A DNA stretch of 59,981 nucleotides. It comes from Hyphomicrobiaceae bacterium. Lineage in GTDB: Bacteria; Pseudomonadota; Alphaproteobacteria; Rhizobiales; Hyphomicrobiaceae. The translations under genes and the position numbers were made by a program. The stretch is from the NCBI GenBank assembly GCA_021775715.1, contig JAJFHI010000122.1, forward strand, positions 1 to 59,981, in the 5' to 3' direction. The notes beneath the pieces are model-generated. The model was given only the letters and a program-made list of their open reading frames with translations. It searched no databases and was not told the origin of the DNA. Below, one piece after another: positions 26,501-36,268 of this stretch; positions within the stretch are counted from its first letter, which is position 1, and each line of letters starts with the position of its first letter.

Positions 26501-27096
26501 AGTTCCTCTTTCGTTCCGGCAAACCGGTGCATCGTCGCCGTTCCAGCGGCGCTGATGCCTTCACGGTGGAGAACCTTGAGCAACGTTTTGACAATGATTT
26601 TCGTATCCAACCAGACAGAGACATTGTCGACATACCAAATGTCCAACGCGAACTTCTCTTCCCAGCTTAGCGCATTGCGCCCATTGATTTGAGCCCAGCC
26701 GGTGATACCAGGGCGAACCTCATGGCGGCGAGCCTGTGCATTTGTGTAAAGCGGCAAATACTCCAACAGTAGTGGACGCGGTCCAACAAGGCTCATGTCA
26801 CCGCGCAAAACATTCCACAATTCAGGCAGCTCATCCAGGCTCGTTGCGCGCAGCCAATGCCCGAACGGGGTTAAGCGGTCGGCGTCGGGGAGTAGGGCTC
26901 CACTCTCGTCGCGCGCGTCAGTCATGGACCGGAACTTCACCATGGTGAAAGCGCGTCCATAACGGCCAGGCCTGACCTGCGTGAACAACACCGGAGCGCC
27001 GAGTTTGCGTGAAATCAAAAATGCAAGAATTGCAATGAAAGGCGCCAGAACAATTAACCCCGGTATGGTCAGCGCGAGATCGAATGCACGCTTCAT
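26497..27096 (-). CDS. PglC/WcaJ-type sugar-1-phosphate transferase (initiating glycosyltransferase)
   Basis: A 199-residue monotopic membrane enzyme that transfers sugar-1-phosphate from an NDP-sugar to undecaprenyl phosphate, starting glycan assembly. One hydrophobic re-entrant helix (about 8-30) is followed by the family motifs KFRSM (about 53-57), DELPELWNVLRGDMSLVGPR and the phosphate-binding RPGITGWAQINGRN. The length matches the minimal PglC class. The stop codon lies at the junction with the IS3 remnant (26497-26500), so the last residues may have been supplied or shortened by the insertion. A second, broken copy lies at about 41170-41525; this one is probably the working enzyme. Confidence 0.92.
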   Translation of the reverse strand: MKRAFDLALTIPGLIVLAPFIAILAFLISRKLGAPVLFTQVRPGRYGRAFTMVKFRSMTDARDESGALLPDADRLTPFGHWLRATSLDELPELWNVLRGDMSLVGPRPLLLEYLPLYTNAQARRHEVRPGITGWAQINGRNALSWEEKFALDIWYVDNVSVWLDTKIIVKTLLKVLHREGISAAGTATMHRFAGTKEEL

Positions 27097-27152
27097 CTTG
27101 CCGGCCTTAGCTCGATGAGAGGGGTTGCCAGTATACTTGCACCGATGGGTCG

Positions 27153-27285
27153 TTGTCCGCTTTGCATGCTGAGGCCCATAATGTTACGCATATCCTTGAT
27201 CATCGCGGGCAACGGGTCCTTGATATTGGCTCGGGTTCAGGCCGTATCGTCAACATGCTGCTTGTTGCTTCGGATGGATCACATC
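27153..27285 (+). pseudogene. Methyltransferase fragment (SAM-binding motif only)
   Basis: The plus-strand frame reads VTHILDHRGQRVLDIGSGSG then RIVNMLLVASDG, a clear motif I region of a class I methyltransferase, with no start or downstream domain. About 40 residues survive between the sugar transferase and GtrA genes, in the opposite direction. Its end overlaps the last codons of the GtrA gene, so a deletion or inversion joined them. Confidence 0.55.
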
Positions 27286-27666
27286 ACGAATTTTTAAGAG
27301 GAGGACGTAGCTGGATAGCGTTATCACGGCGAGACAGACTATATTAGCAAACACCAGCGACAAGCCAAGCTGGGATGTTGCAATCCCCACGATTAAGCCT
27401 CCCATCAAAGAATTGAGGCACAAGACGGCAACATACCTCCAGAGCGACGAGCCAATACGCCTTGAAGCATTGAATGTGAAGGTGCGATGAGCTGCAAAAT
27501 TGAACATGCCGGTTATCAGCATAGAAATCCCGGCAGAAACCCCTGACGCCAGTCGCCAGTTTTGGATGCCCAGGACGTTCACCAAAGTATATACGGCCAT
27601 CGTTAACACTCCAATCAGTCCGTAGCGAACCGGGGTCGGCAGACGTGACTTCAGGTCGTAGATCAT
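27250..27666 (-). CDS. GtrA-family membrane protein
   Basis: A 138-residue protein with four hydrophobic helices (about 13-32, 38-60, 76-96 and 100-122) and the family phrases RYGLIGVLTMAVYTLVN and FNFAAHRTFTF. GtrA proteins are small membrane partners of polyprenyl-phosphate sugar synthases; GtrA is proposed to flip or help present the lipid-linked sugar. The ArnC/GtrB-like enzyme at 13269 is the likely partner despite the distance. The last residues (PKQQAAC) overlap the methyltransferase fragment on the other strand and may be a junction-derived end. Confidence 0.85.
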   Translation of the reverse strand: MIYDLKSRLPTPVRYGLIGVLTMAVYTLVNVLGIQNWRLASGVSAGISMLITGMFNFAAHRTFTFNASRRIGSSLWRYVAVLCLNSLMGGLIVGIATSQLGLSLVFANIVCLAVITLSSYVLLLKIRDVIHPKQQAAC

Positions 27667-28282
27667 GGTCTGTCAGCCAGCCGCAGGAGGAAAGTTTCAA
27701 TGAGACTTTGGCAACAATTCGCCCGGTGCCGTCCTAAGTTGTGTCTTTATCAACCTCTGGGCAACTGCGTCAATACAGGTCTTGAAATCGCGTCAGCATA
27801 AGGAATAATCGAACCTATTCGGCTGTGCAAAAAGTCTCAATGCCGAATTTTAAGTGTAAGCTTTCTCCCATGCCCCAATGAGGACAAGCGACACAACCGA
27901 GGGACGTTGTGGACGTGGCTATGGAAGAGCTTGACGGACGGACAGAAGGCATTCCTAGGCCTCAAAACCGGCAAGATGCAACTCGATCTCACGCATTAGC
28001 TTCAGGAGATCCTCGTCCGAATGGCACTTGTGAGCCATCAGCACTACTTCAGCCGCCAATCGAAAGTTGGCACAGTTTCAAGGGGCAAAAGCACAACTGA
28101 TCGGCTACGTTGTCGATGAAACGATATGATGACGCAGTGGAATGACCTACAAACCAATTGCCTTGGTAGCCAACTCTGGTTTAGTGCCACGCAACGCGCA
28201 ACTTGTAGATGTCTTTGTTAGATACAAACCGAGTTAGAGTCGGTGATCCTGCTCTAAACTCGTCCCGGAGGAGGGGGCGGGA
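27667..28282. other. Intergenic region, possible transposase debris
   Basis: About 600 bases between divergent GtrA and FkbM genes. On the minus strand around 27950-28025 a short frame reads SDEDLLKLMREIELHLAGFE and then stops, vaguely like the start of a transposase; I cannot assign it. The remainder is non-coding as far as I can see and should hold both promoters. Confidence 0.4.
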
Positions 28283-29284
28283 ATGCAACAGCCAAACACA
28301 ACCGAAATTGTGTTCGATCGCGAGACACGCAAATTAACGGCACCGTCATTTAAGTACATCGCTCAGGCGCGGTTGATGCAAGCGAGCCACATGGCGCTGT
28401 CATACTGCGGATATCTTGGCATTTCCCGTGTGCACGGAATGGTCAACTCTGTGTTGAAGCCCGCCACGGACACCGTGGTTGTTGAGCAAAGCTGGCGATT
28501 CCGCTTCCCATCAAACGACTACTACTGGAACCGGTTGCTCGATGCTGGATGGGACTATGAGCCGGAGATCGATTTTGTTCTTCAAAAACTGGCAGATGTT
28601 CCTTTTACATTTCTTGATCTTGGCGCCAATTTTGGATTCTGGTCGTCCCGCGTTGGCTGCGGGTGCTACAGTGAACACAATTCGATTGCCGTAGAAGCTT
28701 CGTCATACTGCCTCCCGATCCTGTTAAAAAACACAACGGGAACGCGCTACCCGGTCAACACTCATCATCGCGCTATCGACGAAGTCTCCGGACGCGAATT
28801 GAAACTGTTCGGGCAGCGCCATGCCGGATGTTCAATTGACGGCCAGTGGTATGGCGCATCGACCGAAGTCGCCAACGTCATTCAGACCGTGGCGATCGAT
28901 GATCTGCTCGCGCAAGAAGACGTGAATCCAGTCGATCAGCCGGTAATCGTGAAGCTGGACGTTGAAGGCGTTGAGCTGCGCGCCATGAAGGGCGGAACGC
29001 TAACCGCCAACGGCAAGTCCCTGTGGCTTATTGAAGACGCCGAATTCGGCACCGTCAGCGACGCGGTTCTTTACGCGCAAGATGAACTCGCCATGACCCT
29101 GTACTTGTTTAAGGACGACGAGATTACCAAACTCAGCTCATTAGATGAACTGCGCGCGATCAAGTCCAAAGGGAGCCGCCTTCAGGGAACCGGCATCAAC
29201 CTGATCGCGACATCATCTCAATTCTGGATTGATGCAATTTCCGGTCTGAACAAACAAAAGATCGCAAACCCGGTAGCTAAATGA
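28283..29284 (+). CDS. FkbM-family methyltransferase
   Basis: A 333-residue SAM-dependent enzyme of the FkbM family, usually sugar O-methyltransferases. FLDLGANFGFWS (about 112-123) is the SAM site, and the family-specific VIKLDVEGVELRAMKGG (about 229-245) is intact. An N-terminal region of about 90 residues precedes the core. A strong GGAGGAGG ribosome site precedes ATG 28283. The stop overlaps the flippase gene by four bases (ATGA), so methylation and export are coupled genetically. The acceptor sugar is unknown. Confidence 0.88.
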   Translation: MQQPNTTEIVFDRETRKLTAPSFKYIAQARLMQASHMALSYCGYLGISRVHGMVNSVLKPATDTVVVEQSWRFRFPSNDYYWNRLLDAGWDYEPEIDFVLQKLADVPFTFLDLGANFGFWSSRVGCGCYSEHNSIAVEASSYCLPILLKNTTGTRYPVNTHHRAIDEVSGRELKLFGQRHAGCSIDGQWYGASTEVANVIQTVAIDDLLAQEDVNPVDQPVIVKLDVEGVELRAMKGGTLTANGKSLWLIEDAEFGTVSDAVLYAQDELAMTLYLFKDDEITKLSSLDELRAIKSKGSRLQGTGINLIATSSQFWIDAISGLNKQKIANPVAK

Positions 29285-30732
29285 ACCTGCTCGCCAGCGT
29301 TTACGGTGTCAACGCGGTAGCGTTTTTGGCGAACTTTGCGGCCATCCTGGTTTACGGATCTCTCGCAGGTCCTGCCGGCTACGGGACTTACGGCATTTAC
29401 ATCGTTTTTGCCGCGTTCTATCAGGTGCTCGACTTCTCCCTCGTCAAGACGGCATTGACCGAGTTCGAGAGTACCCGTGGTGCCGATGGCGACGACAAGG
29501 CTCATGCCCGCGCCACCGGCTTCCTTTACCGCAGCGTTGTGCCGATCACGGCCATCTCGATTCCACTCATTTTCCTTGGCGATGCTGTCTACAAGTTCGA
29601 TCCCCTAACCGCTGTCGGCGGCAGCATTGTATTGGCCATTTGCTTCGTCGAGCACATCCTGTCTTACCCCGCCAATCTGGTCACATACCGATTGACGGTT
29701 GAGAAACGGTTTCGCGCCGTCTACGCCCTCAGGCTTGGCGCAACTCTTCTGCGACAATTATTTGGCTGGTCGGTCCTATGGTTTACCGGCTCGATCGTAT
29801 GGGCAATCGCCGCCATCATGCTCAAGGGCGTGGTGATAGGGATCATTTGTTACATTTGGCAAAGGCGTGAGTTCTCGCTCAATAGCATGCCGCCACTCAA
29901 ACCGCTGACATCTCGGTTTGACCTTTTGGCAAGCCTGTCGGTCGCATCGTTCGTGCTGATCATCATGCAGGAATTGCCGACCACATATATCGATCACGTT
30001 TATGGCCGGGAGGCGCTCGGGCGCTTCAGGATCGTCTATGACGTGGTGGCCGCCGTTTGGTTTGTTGCAACCATATATCCAACGATGTTGTTTTCTTATC
30101 TACTGCCAAGGGGTGGCGTTGTGGAAAGCGAAGGTGCGCAAGAACGAATGCGACCGTTGGCAGGGTTGCTAGGCACCTTTCACCTGGCCTATTTTCTAGG
30201 CGTGGTCTCACTCATCGCAGCTGAGCGAACATTCAACGGCGTCATTTTCGTGAACATGCCGTTCGCAATCGGGGTTGTCGGCGGGGTCGCGATCCTCGGC
30301 TACAACCGGTTTTTGATCGAAGCCGTCCAGGCCTACGGAAAATCGAATCTGGTGGTTGCCGCGACGGCTATAACAGCCTTGTTGGTGTTCGCAATCCTAC
30401 TGGTGTTGTCTGGTGATGCGACCTTGCCGGAGGTTGGTTGGGCTTGGGTGCTTAGTCAAATCGCCTTAATGTTTATGTTGAAGTTCGCGCTAATGCGAAC
30501 CATCAAACCAAGCAATGACTTCTGGTTCGATGTACTCCTCCTACCGTTCCCAATATTGGCGATCGTTATCGCTGACAAGTTCCTGCCCGCTGAAGTGGTT
30601 TCCCTACTAAGTCTGGCCCTTTGCCTGATCGCCGGCGGCGTCCTGCTCATGATGGTCTTGCGCCAACCGAATTTGCTGACCAACGTATCATCGGCACATT
30701 CAGCCGACCCAACTCAGATGGGCCCTTCGTAA
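29281..30732 (+). CDS. Wzx-like oligosaccharide flippase (MOP/PST superfamily)
   Basis: A 483-residue polytopic protein with about 12-14 hydrophobic helices and no signal or soluble domain. It fits the polysaccharide transporter family that moves undecaprenyl-linked repeat units across the inner membrane. The opening VYGVNAVAFLANFAAILVYG and the first loop PAGYGTYGIYIVFAAFYQVL are typical. Its start overlaps the FkbM stop. A dehydrogenase-epimerase operon follows 295 bases later on the same strand. It probably works with the O-antigen ligase/Wzy-like protein at 33948. Confidence 0.85.
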   Translation: MNLLASVYGVNAVAFLANFAAILVYGSLAGPAGYGTYGIYIVFAAFYQVLDFSLVKTALTEFESTRGADGDDKAHARATGFLYRSVVPITAISIPLIFLGDAVYKFDPLTAVGGSIVLAICFVEHILSYPANLVTYRLTVEKRFRAVYALRLGATLLRQLFGWSVLWFTGSIVWAIAAIMLKGVVIGIICYIWQRREFSLNSMPPLKPLTSRFDLLASLSVASFVLIIMQELPTTYIDHVYGREALGRFRIVYDVVAAVWFVATIYPTMLFSYLLPRGGVVESEGAQERMRPLAGLLGTFHLAYFLGVVSLIAAERTFNGVIFVNMPFAIGVVGGVAILGYNRFLIEAVQAYGKSNLVVAATAITALLVFAILLVLSGDATLPEVGWAWVLSQIALMFMLKFALMRTIKPSNDFWFDVLLLPFPILAIVIADKFLPAEVVSLLSLALCLIAGGVLLMMVLRQPNLLTNVSSAHSADPTQMGPS

Positions 30733-31027
30733 GTCGTTGCCGCAAAGCGTTAATGCAGACCGTTATAATTTTTCTCCCCCCGGCGCGGTAGCGGGTCCAT
30801 TGACGCTCTTGCTAGGATATGCTCGAAGGTGTGGGCTCGTCTCCGTCTCAGTGACTGGTCCATTGATGCGCTTCCCCTTTGCCTCAGGCTCGAGAGCTTG
30901 GCGTTGCTCACCAGCTCAGTGCGGTTGGATGGTTGCCTATAGATATCTTCCGGCCCGCACCGACACTTCGATCGTGCCGACGATAGAGATCGCACACCCG
31001 CTAAGTTGAATAAGAAGGAAGTCCACA

Positions 31028-32308
31028 ATGGATCTAAAAAGTGCGAAGGTTGCCGTCATAGGGTTGGGCTACGTCGGCTTGCCGCTTGCTGTGGAGTTCG
31101 GGAAAAAGCGCTGCGTTACGGGCTTCGACATCGATGATGCACGCCTCCTTGAATTGCGGGCGGGCCAAGACAATACACTCGAAGTTTCCGTCGACGAACT
31201 GGCGGAAGCCAAAGACAATCTTGTCTTCACATCCAATCCCGAAGACCTACGAGATTGCGATGTCTTCATCGTGACGGTCCCGACACCGATCGACGCCGCG
31301 CGCCGGCCGGATCTCACACCGCTGATCAAGGCATCCGAGACCGTCGGTAAAATACTTCCACAAGGCGCGATCGTCATATTCGAGTCCACGGTTTATCCAG
31401 GCGCGACCGAAGAAGTCTGCGTGCCGATATTGGAGCGGGCGTCTGGCAAACGCTTCAACGCCGACTTCTACTGCGGCTACAGTCCGGAACGCATCAACCC
31501 AGGCGACAAGGTACATCGGCTTACGACGATCAAAAAGGTAACCGCAGGCTCGACGCCCGAGGTCGGAGTGGCTGTGGACGAGCTCTACGCGAGCATCGTC
31601 ACCGCCGGCACGCACCTCGCATCCAGCATCAAAGTTGCCGAAGCCGCGAAGGTCATCGAAAACACTCAGCGCGATCTCAATATTGCGTTGATGAACGAAC
31701 TCGCGCTGATCTTCAATCGGCTCGGGATCGATACCCTAGAGGTCTTGGAGGCGGCGGGAACCAAGTGGAACTTTCTACCGTTTCGTCCAGGTCTGGTCGG
31801 GGGCCACTGTATCGGCGTCGACCCCTACTACCTGACCTACAAGGCGCAGGAGGTTGGGTATCATCCTGAAGTTGTTCTGGCCGGCCGGCGCATTAATGAT
31901 AGCATGGGCGACCATGTGGCAGACGAAGTCGTCAAACTATTATTGCGAAACAACGTTGAGGTCCTAAACGCTCAGGTTTTGATCCTCGGTTTAACATTCA
32001 AAGAAAATTGTCCCGACCTTCGAAATACCAAGGTCATAGATGTCGTGAAACGTCTGAAAGACTACTCGCTCAAAGTCGACGTTTTTGATCCATGGATCGC
32101 AGTGGCCAGCGCAAGTGAGCAGTACGGACTCGACTGTCTCGACGAACTGCCAAGCGATGGTCAGTACGACGCGATCGTCCTCGCTGTCGCACACGATCAT
32201 TTTAACGAGTTAGGGATGGAACGCATTCGTCGGCTGGGTAAGTCCGATGCCGTGATCTACGACATCAAGAGCGTGCTGCCGACAGAATCTATTCAGGGGA
32301 GGCTGTAG
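31028..32308 (+). CDS. Nucleotide-sugar 6-dehydrogenase (TviB/WbpA-like)
   Basis: A 426-residue NAD-dependent enzyme that oxidises a UDP-hexosamine or UDP-hexose at C6 to the uronic acid. NAD-binding GLGYVGLP at 12-19 is followed by the family VPTPI(D) segment with RRPDLTPL (84-99), which is characteristic of the TviB-type UDP-HexNAc subgroup. The catalytic Cys261 lies in GGHCIGVDPYYL. The C-terminal domain has the LTFKENCPDLRNTK pattern. AAGGAAG precedes ATG 31028. The epimerase gene overlaps its stop by one base. UDP-GlcNAc is the most likely substrate, but UDP-glucose cannot be excluded by eye. Confidence 0.92.
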   Translation: MDLKSAKVAVIGLGYVGLPLAVEFGKKRCVTGFDIDDARLLELRAGQDNTLEVSVDELAEAKDNLVFTSNPEDLRDCDVFIVTVPTPIDAARRPDLTPLIKASETVGKILPQGAIVIFESTVYPGATEEVCVPILERASGKRFNADFYCGYSPERINPGDKVHRLTTIKKVTAGSTPEVGVAVDELYASIVTAGTHLASSIKVAEAAKVIENTQRDLNIALMNELALIFNRLGIDTLEVLEAAGTKWNFLPFRPGLVGGHCIGVDPYYLTYKAQEVGYHPEVVLAGRRINDSMGDHVADEVVKLLLRNNVEVLNAQVLILGLTFKENCPDLRNTKVIDVVKRLKDYSLKVDVFDPWIAVASASEQYGLDCLDELPSDGQYDAIVLAVAHDHFNELGMERIRRLGKSDAVIYDIKSVLPTESIQGRL

Positions 32309-33333
32309 TGAAAGTTCTCGTAACGGGAGCCGCAGGCTTCATCGGTTTTCACACATGTTTGAGTTTGCTCGAACGTGGCGACGACGTCGTTGGATTCGAT
32401 AGCGTTGACGCATATTACGACCCGCACCTTAAAGAAGCACGCCTCGGCGTATTGGCATCAAAAGCTGCTGAAAAGCAGGTGAGCAAATTCACGTTTGTCA
32501 GAGCGAACCTTGCTGACAAAGCCGTCGTCGACAAGACGTTCGCAGAACATCGATTCGATCGTGTCATAAATCTGGCTGCGCAAGCCGGGGTACGCTACTC
32601 GCTAGAAAATCCGCACGCCTATATCGAAAGCAACATTATTGGCTTCACCAATATCTTGGAGGCCTGCCGGCATAATAGTGTTGCGCACCTGACTTACGCT
32701 AGTACGTCAAGCGTCTACGGAGCCAACACATCGATGCCGTTTAGCGAGCATAAGGGGGTTGATCACCCGCTGCAGTATTACGCGGCAACGAAACGCGCCA
32801 ACGAATTAATGGCGCATGCCTATTCGCATTTATTTTCTCTGCCGACGACGGGTTTGCGGTTTTTCACCGTGTATGGCCCGTGGGGGCGCCCGGACATGGC
32901 TCTGTTTCTTTTCACCAAGAAGATACTGGCTGGAGATCCCATTCAGGTATTCAACCATGGCAACCACACACGCGACTTCACCTACGTGACAGATATCGTC
33001 GAGGGTGTTGTCCGGGCGAGTGACGCCGTTGCTACGCCGAATGCAGACTGGGACAGCGACAATCCGGATCCGGCAACGAGCAATGCACCCTACCGGATCT
33101 ACAACATCGGCAATAACAATCCCGTCAAGCTTTCCGCATATGTGGAAGCGGTCGAGAAAGCACTCGGTAAAAAGGCAGCAATAGAACTGTTGCCGTTGCA
33201 GCCAGGTGATGTCCCGTCTACTTATGCCGACTCAAGCGAACTCGAAGCTGCGGTTGGTTTCAAGCCGGCTACAAGCGTTGAAGATGGTGTCGCTCAATTT
33301 GTGAGTTGGTATCGTAGCTATTATAAGGTTTAG
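32308..33333 (+). CDS. NAD-dependent sugar epimerase, UDP-glucuronate 4-epimerase type
   Basis: A 341-residue extended SDR enzyme: NAD site GAAGFIG (7-13), Tyr158/Lys162 in YYAATK, and TSSVYG (133-138). RFFTVYGPWGRPDMALF (about 184-200) is the signature of UDP-glucuronate 4-epimerases (Cap1J/LspL group). It would interconvert the uronic acid made by the dehydrogenase gene just upstream, giving UDP-galacturonate or its 2-acetamido analogue. Translation starts at GTG 32308, sharing a base with the dehydrogenase stop (TAGTG), with AGGGGAGG upstream, so the two are coupled. An IS3 transposase remnant begins two bases after the stop. Confidence 0.88.
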   Translation: MKVLVTGAAGFIGFHTCLSLLERGDDVVGFDSVDAYYDPHLKEARLGVLASKAAEKQVSKFTFVRANLADKAVVDKTFAEHRFDRVINLAAQAGVRYSLENPHAYIESNIIGFTNILEACRHNSVAHLTYASTSSVYGANTSMPFSEHKGVDHPLQYYAATKRANELMAHAYSHLFSLPTTGLRFFTVYGPWGRPDMALFLFTKKILAGDPIQVFNHGNHTRDFTYVTDIVEGVVRASDAVATPNADWDSDNPDPATSNAPYRIYNIGNNNPVKLSAYVEAVEKALGKKAAIELLPLQPGDVPSTYADSSELEAAVGFKPATSVEDGVAQFVSWYRSYYKV

Positions 33334-33334
33334 T

Positions 33335-33535
33335 TTAGTCAGTTTGGTTTAGTTCAGCTTCGAACAGATTGAGCGTTTGTCCCAGCTTCCGTCGATTGCG
33401 GCAAAGCATTTCGTAGTCCTGTGCAGACTTATTCGGTGCAAGGCCGCCAAGGCTCGTGTGGGGGCGCTCCTCATTATAATCGGTCTGCCATTCGACGATC
33501 AGCCGCCAATGCAGTAAATCGCATGCGAAGCGCAC
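33335..33535 (-). pseudogene. IS3-family transposase C-terminal remnant
   Basis: The minus-strand frame reads IVEWQTDYNEERPHTSLGGL then APNKSAQDY to a stop, the C-terminal end of an IS3-type integrase (W-x(9)-RPHTSLGGL). Only about 50 recognisable residues remain; no DDE core is present upstream. It sits immediately after the epimerase stop. Confidence 0.85.
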
Positions 33536-33947
33536 CCTCGCCCCTTCTCCTCGACTTGCGGCGGATGGTTCTCGCGTACAATCAGACCAGGCTGCAGGCC
33601 CGGGCTTGCGAATAGCTCATTCTTCTTGATCGCCCAGCGCACAACATTTCTCCTCCCGCGGGCGTCAGAGGTTTTCGGTCAGCATCCCATTAATCGTGCT
33701 GGCGTTGCTCATTCTCAGTCGCGATCACACGCGCCTTACGGCAGGACAGACGTATGGGCGCCTCGACGGCGTCGTCCTAGAACTCATTGGTATGTCGCCG
33801 GAACGTGATCTCAAGCCCACCGCAAGTGTAGTTACAGTTACTTGCGTGGTCCGTATGTATTAATTTCGGTAGTGATACAGCGAGGGGCGGATGCTGTGGG
33901 CTTGCCCTTGAGCGCCCTGGACGAACAGTCGTTCACTTCAAACGGAA
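33536..33947. other. Gene-poor gap
   Basis: About 410 bases between the IS3 remnant and the O-antigen ligase-like gene. I see no gene, no clear IS end and no terminator hairpin; it probably holds decayed IS3 DNA. Confidence 0.45.
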
Positions 33948-35405
33948 TCAATGTTCGTAACGCAAATCATTGTTCGCATGGAATTGGGTATTTTTGTTTT
34001 TCACGACGTGGCTCACATTGACGATGATGACAGCGAGCGCGATTGCAATCCAGAAAAGCGGTTGTCGCCCAGTATAATGGAGCATCGAAAACAACCCGAT
34101 CGGGCCCAAAATGATCAACAGCGGATAAATCATTTGGGCTTTCAATGCAGACCGAATTGCCCAAAATAGACAAACGCAAATAAGGCAGAGCCCAGCCATG
34201 CCCGAGACCAGAACAATATCCAGCACTGTGTTATGCGCCTCATATTTATGTAAAACTCCGTCAATCTCATATGGAATATGCGTACCCGGACCAAGGCCTA
34301 CAAGTGGTGACGTCTTAGCCACTTCCAACGCTCCGTTCCACAACTTCAAGCGCGAAGTGCCCTGAGCAGCATCACCCTCCATAATTGTGCCAAATTGACT
34401 TTGGTTAGAAAACACACCCTGTCCATTTACCAGCTGAAGAAAATCCATGTGTCTGTTCAAAGGATTCCAACCACCGACCGCAGTCCCACTAACGATGCCA
34501 ACAAGCAGCAACTTTGCCACGTAAGCTAATATGACAACCGTGATGGGAAAGGGCAGTCTTGATCGGCATTTGCGTAACCAGGACACGGCAATCTGCCATC
34601 CGGATGCGTCATGATCGTGCTTTGGTAAGATTGGGCGGCCAGCAGTAATTTTCCGATTGATGTACGCAGCAATGGCGAGCACGACAACACATAAAAGGCC
34701 TACGGTAAACGCGCCGCTCGCTGTGAATATCCCACCAACCACACAACCGACAGCAGCTGCCATTTTGATCCGGCCTCTCTTTCCACCGGACAAGACGTCA
34801 TAACAGGTCAGGAATGAAAGCCCGACTATGGCAAGGAACGCGACCTGATTGGGGTTGTCTGAAAAACCTTGGAACTTGACACCGTAGTACCAAAGGTAGG
34901 GCTGCACAGGAGACGGTATCATTGCCAAGACGACAGCAGCTAGGAGGTAAAGTCCGATTGCCGAGCCAACAATTCTTACGGCATCCAGCTCACGTCTATA
35001 CGCCAACACAAGAAACGTCAGGAGTACAAGGAATGTAAACGAGTAAGCCAAAACCTCACGCACTGATATTGTTTCAGGATGAGCCGCGGCCGCCCACAAA
35101 GTGCCGAGATTGAATACTAAAAACCCCACCCCAAGAAACGATATTAGCTGAGCCTGTTTTGACAATTCACCGCTTCGCCAAGTCAGGAAGAGACCGGCAA
35201 CAATACCGACCAACGCCAGTAGTTCTACCGGTCCTATTAGGCTAGAAAACTTGAGCTGCTTGAATGTGAGACCGACGATACAGAAAGAGAAAAACCAAAG
35301 AAAATAAGTTTGATTAAGGTATGCAGTCTGTGACTGCGTCTGACGGTTTAATAAAGGCGACATCAAATGATTATGTAACGTAGAATTGGATTGAATATCA
35401 ACCAC
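33948..35405 (-). CDS. O-antigen ligase/polymerase family protein (WaaL/Wzy_C-like)
   Basis: A 485-residue membrane protein with about 12 hydrophobic helices. The large periplasmic loop contains RLKLWNGALEVAKTSPLVGL then GPGTH, followed by YEAHNTVLDIVLVSGMAGL, the pattern of the Wzy_C family with the conserved Arg and His needed for ligase or polymerase activity. It would either polymerise repeat units (Wzy) or attach the glycan to lipid A or protein. The DNA is AT-richer than most glycan genes here. It is monocistronic and faces away from the AsnB operon. Confidence 0.88.
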   Translation of the reverse strand: MVDIQSNSTLHNHLMSPLLNRQTQSQTAYLNQTYFLWFFSFCIVGLTFKQLKFSSLIGPVELLALVGIVAGLFLTWRSGELSKQAQLISFLGVGFLVFNLGTLWAAAAHPETISVREVLAYSFTFLVLLTFLVLAYRRELDAVRIVGSAIGLYLLAAVVLAMIPSPVQPYLWYYGVKFQGFSDNPNQVAFLAIVGLSFLTCYDVLSGGKRGRIKMAAAVGCVVGGIFTASGAFTVGLLCVVVLAIAAYINRKITAGRPILPKHDHDASGWQIAVSWLRKCRSRLPFPITVVILAYVAKLLLVGIVSGTAVGGWNPLNRHMDFLQLVNGQGVFSNQSQFGTIMEGDAAQGTSRLKLWNGALEVAKTSPLVGLGPGTHIPYEIDGVLHKYEAHNTVLDIVLVSGMAGLCLICVCLFWAIRSALKAQMIYPLLIILGPIGLFSMLHYTGRQPLFWIAIALAVIIVNVSHVVKNKNTQFHANNDLRYEH

Positions 35406-35944
35406 GTACTTGCCCCCACCTGAGATCGAAATTTAGACACGTGCTCGCCTGCCGCGCTAAAACGCCGGCGGCGGCAAATAAATGTATATATTGTAACCCG
35501 CTTGTTCGTTGTTGTCGGCGTGCCGACTTACCTTATACGTACCGACTATCCTTACATCAGATCGCAGCCAAACAATCAACCCTTTGCCACCAAACAAAAC
35601 AATTCGTCACCAGTTGTTGTATGCAGACCACCTCGGGGATCTTTGAGGTCCGCAACCTGCTGTTTAAAATAATAATCCTGCACGTACTGACCCTGCCCCG
35701 TTTGCGACCATACACAGATCGAGTTGACGAATTGCTCATCGGCTAACGGTCCACCATCGAGCAATCACACCGGGAAACAACCAGCCCGGCGGTCCAAAAA
35801 GACGAGGACCGGCTCACGTCCGCACCGAATTCAAACCGATTCTGCGCAGCTATCTTGAGGGCAAGATGATCATAGACATGCGAGGGTGCTGGCGATAGAA
35901 GGATTGGCCAATACCGTTTGGATTCGCGAGACCTGAGAGAGCAA
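35406..35944. other. Gene-poor gap upstream of acetyltransferase remnant
   Basis: About 540 bases between the start of the ligase-like gene and the acetyltransferase remnant. No coding frame of recognised kind is present. It should contain the ligase-like promoter. Confidence 0.45.
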
Positions 35945-36268
35945 ATGCAGTATCCGATCTATGCGGTTTATAGCACTGGCGGCTGCGGGCGTGGGATAAT
36001 GCCGTTGGCGCGTGCAATGCTGTCAAAGACGGATATTCCGCCCGACCGTCTGGTCTTCGTTGACGATTCTTCCTCAGGCACAGCGACAGTTAATGGTCAC
36101 GCCGTACTGAATTACGACTCGTTCCTCAAGGAACCTGCAAAAAATCGGTACGTTGCCGTTGGGATTGCCGGCGGTCAGGTGCGGGCCAAGTTGGTCGACA
36201 GGTGTGCCAGAGAAGGTGAGGCTACTCCGCACCCGCGTAGATCAACCCAACAAGGGTCCAGCAGATGA
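35945..36268 (+). pseudogene. NeuD/PglD-like acetyltransferase, N-terminal half only
   Basis: From ATG 35945 about 90 residues match the N-terminal nucleotide-fold half of the PglD family: IYAVYSTGGCGRGIMPLARA then RLVFVDDSSSG, NGHAVLNYDSFL and YVAVGIAGGQVRAKLVDR. The left-handed beta-helix half is missing; the frame changes character around 36225 and stops at 36268, overlapping the start of the intact homologue at 36265. A separate C-terminal fragment of the same family lies at 40693-41165 on the other strand. Confidence 0.7.

Noticed and set aside
32308..33333. Calling the epimerase a TviC-type UDP-GalNAcA 4-epimerase specifically
   Set aside because: Its motifs fit the broader UDP-glucuronate 4-epimerase group; the substrate cannot be separated by eye.
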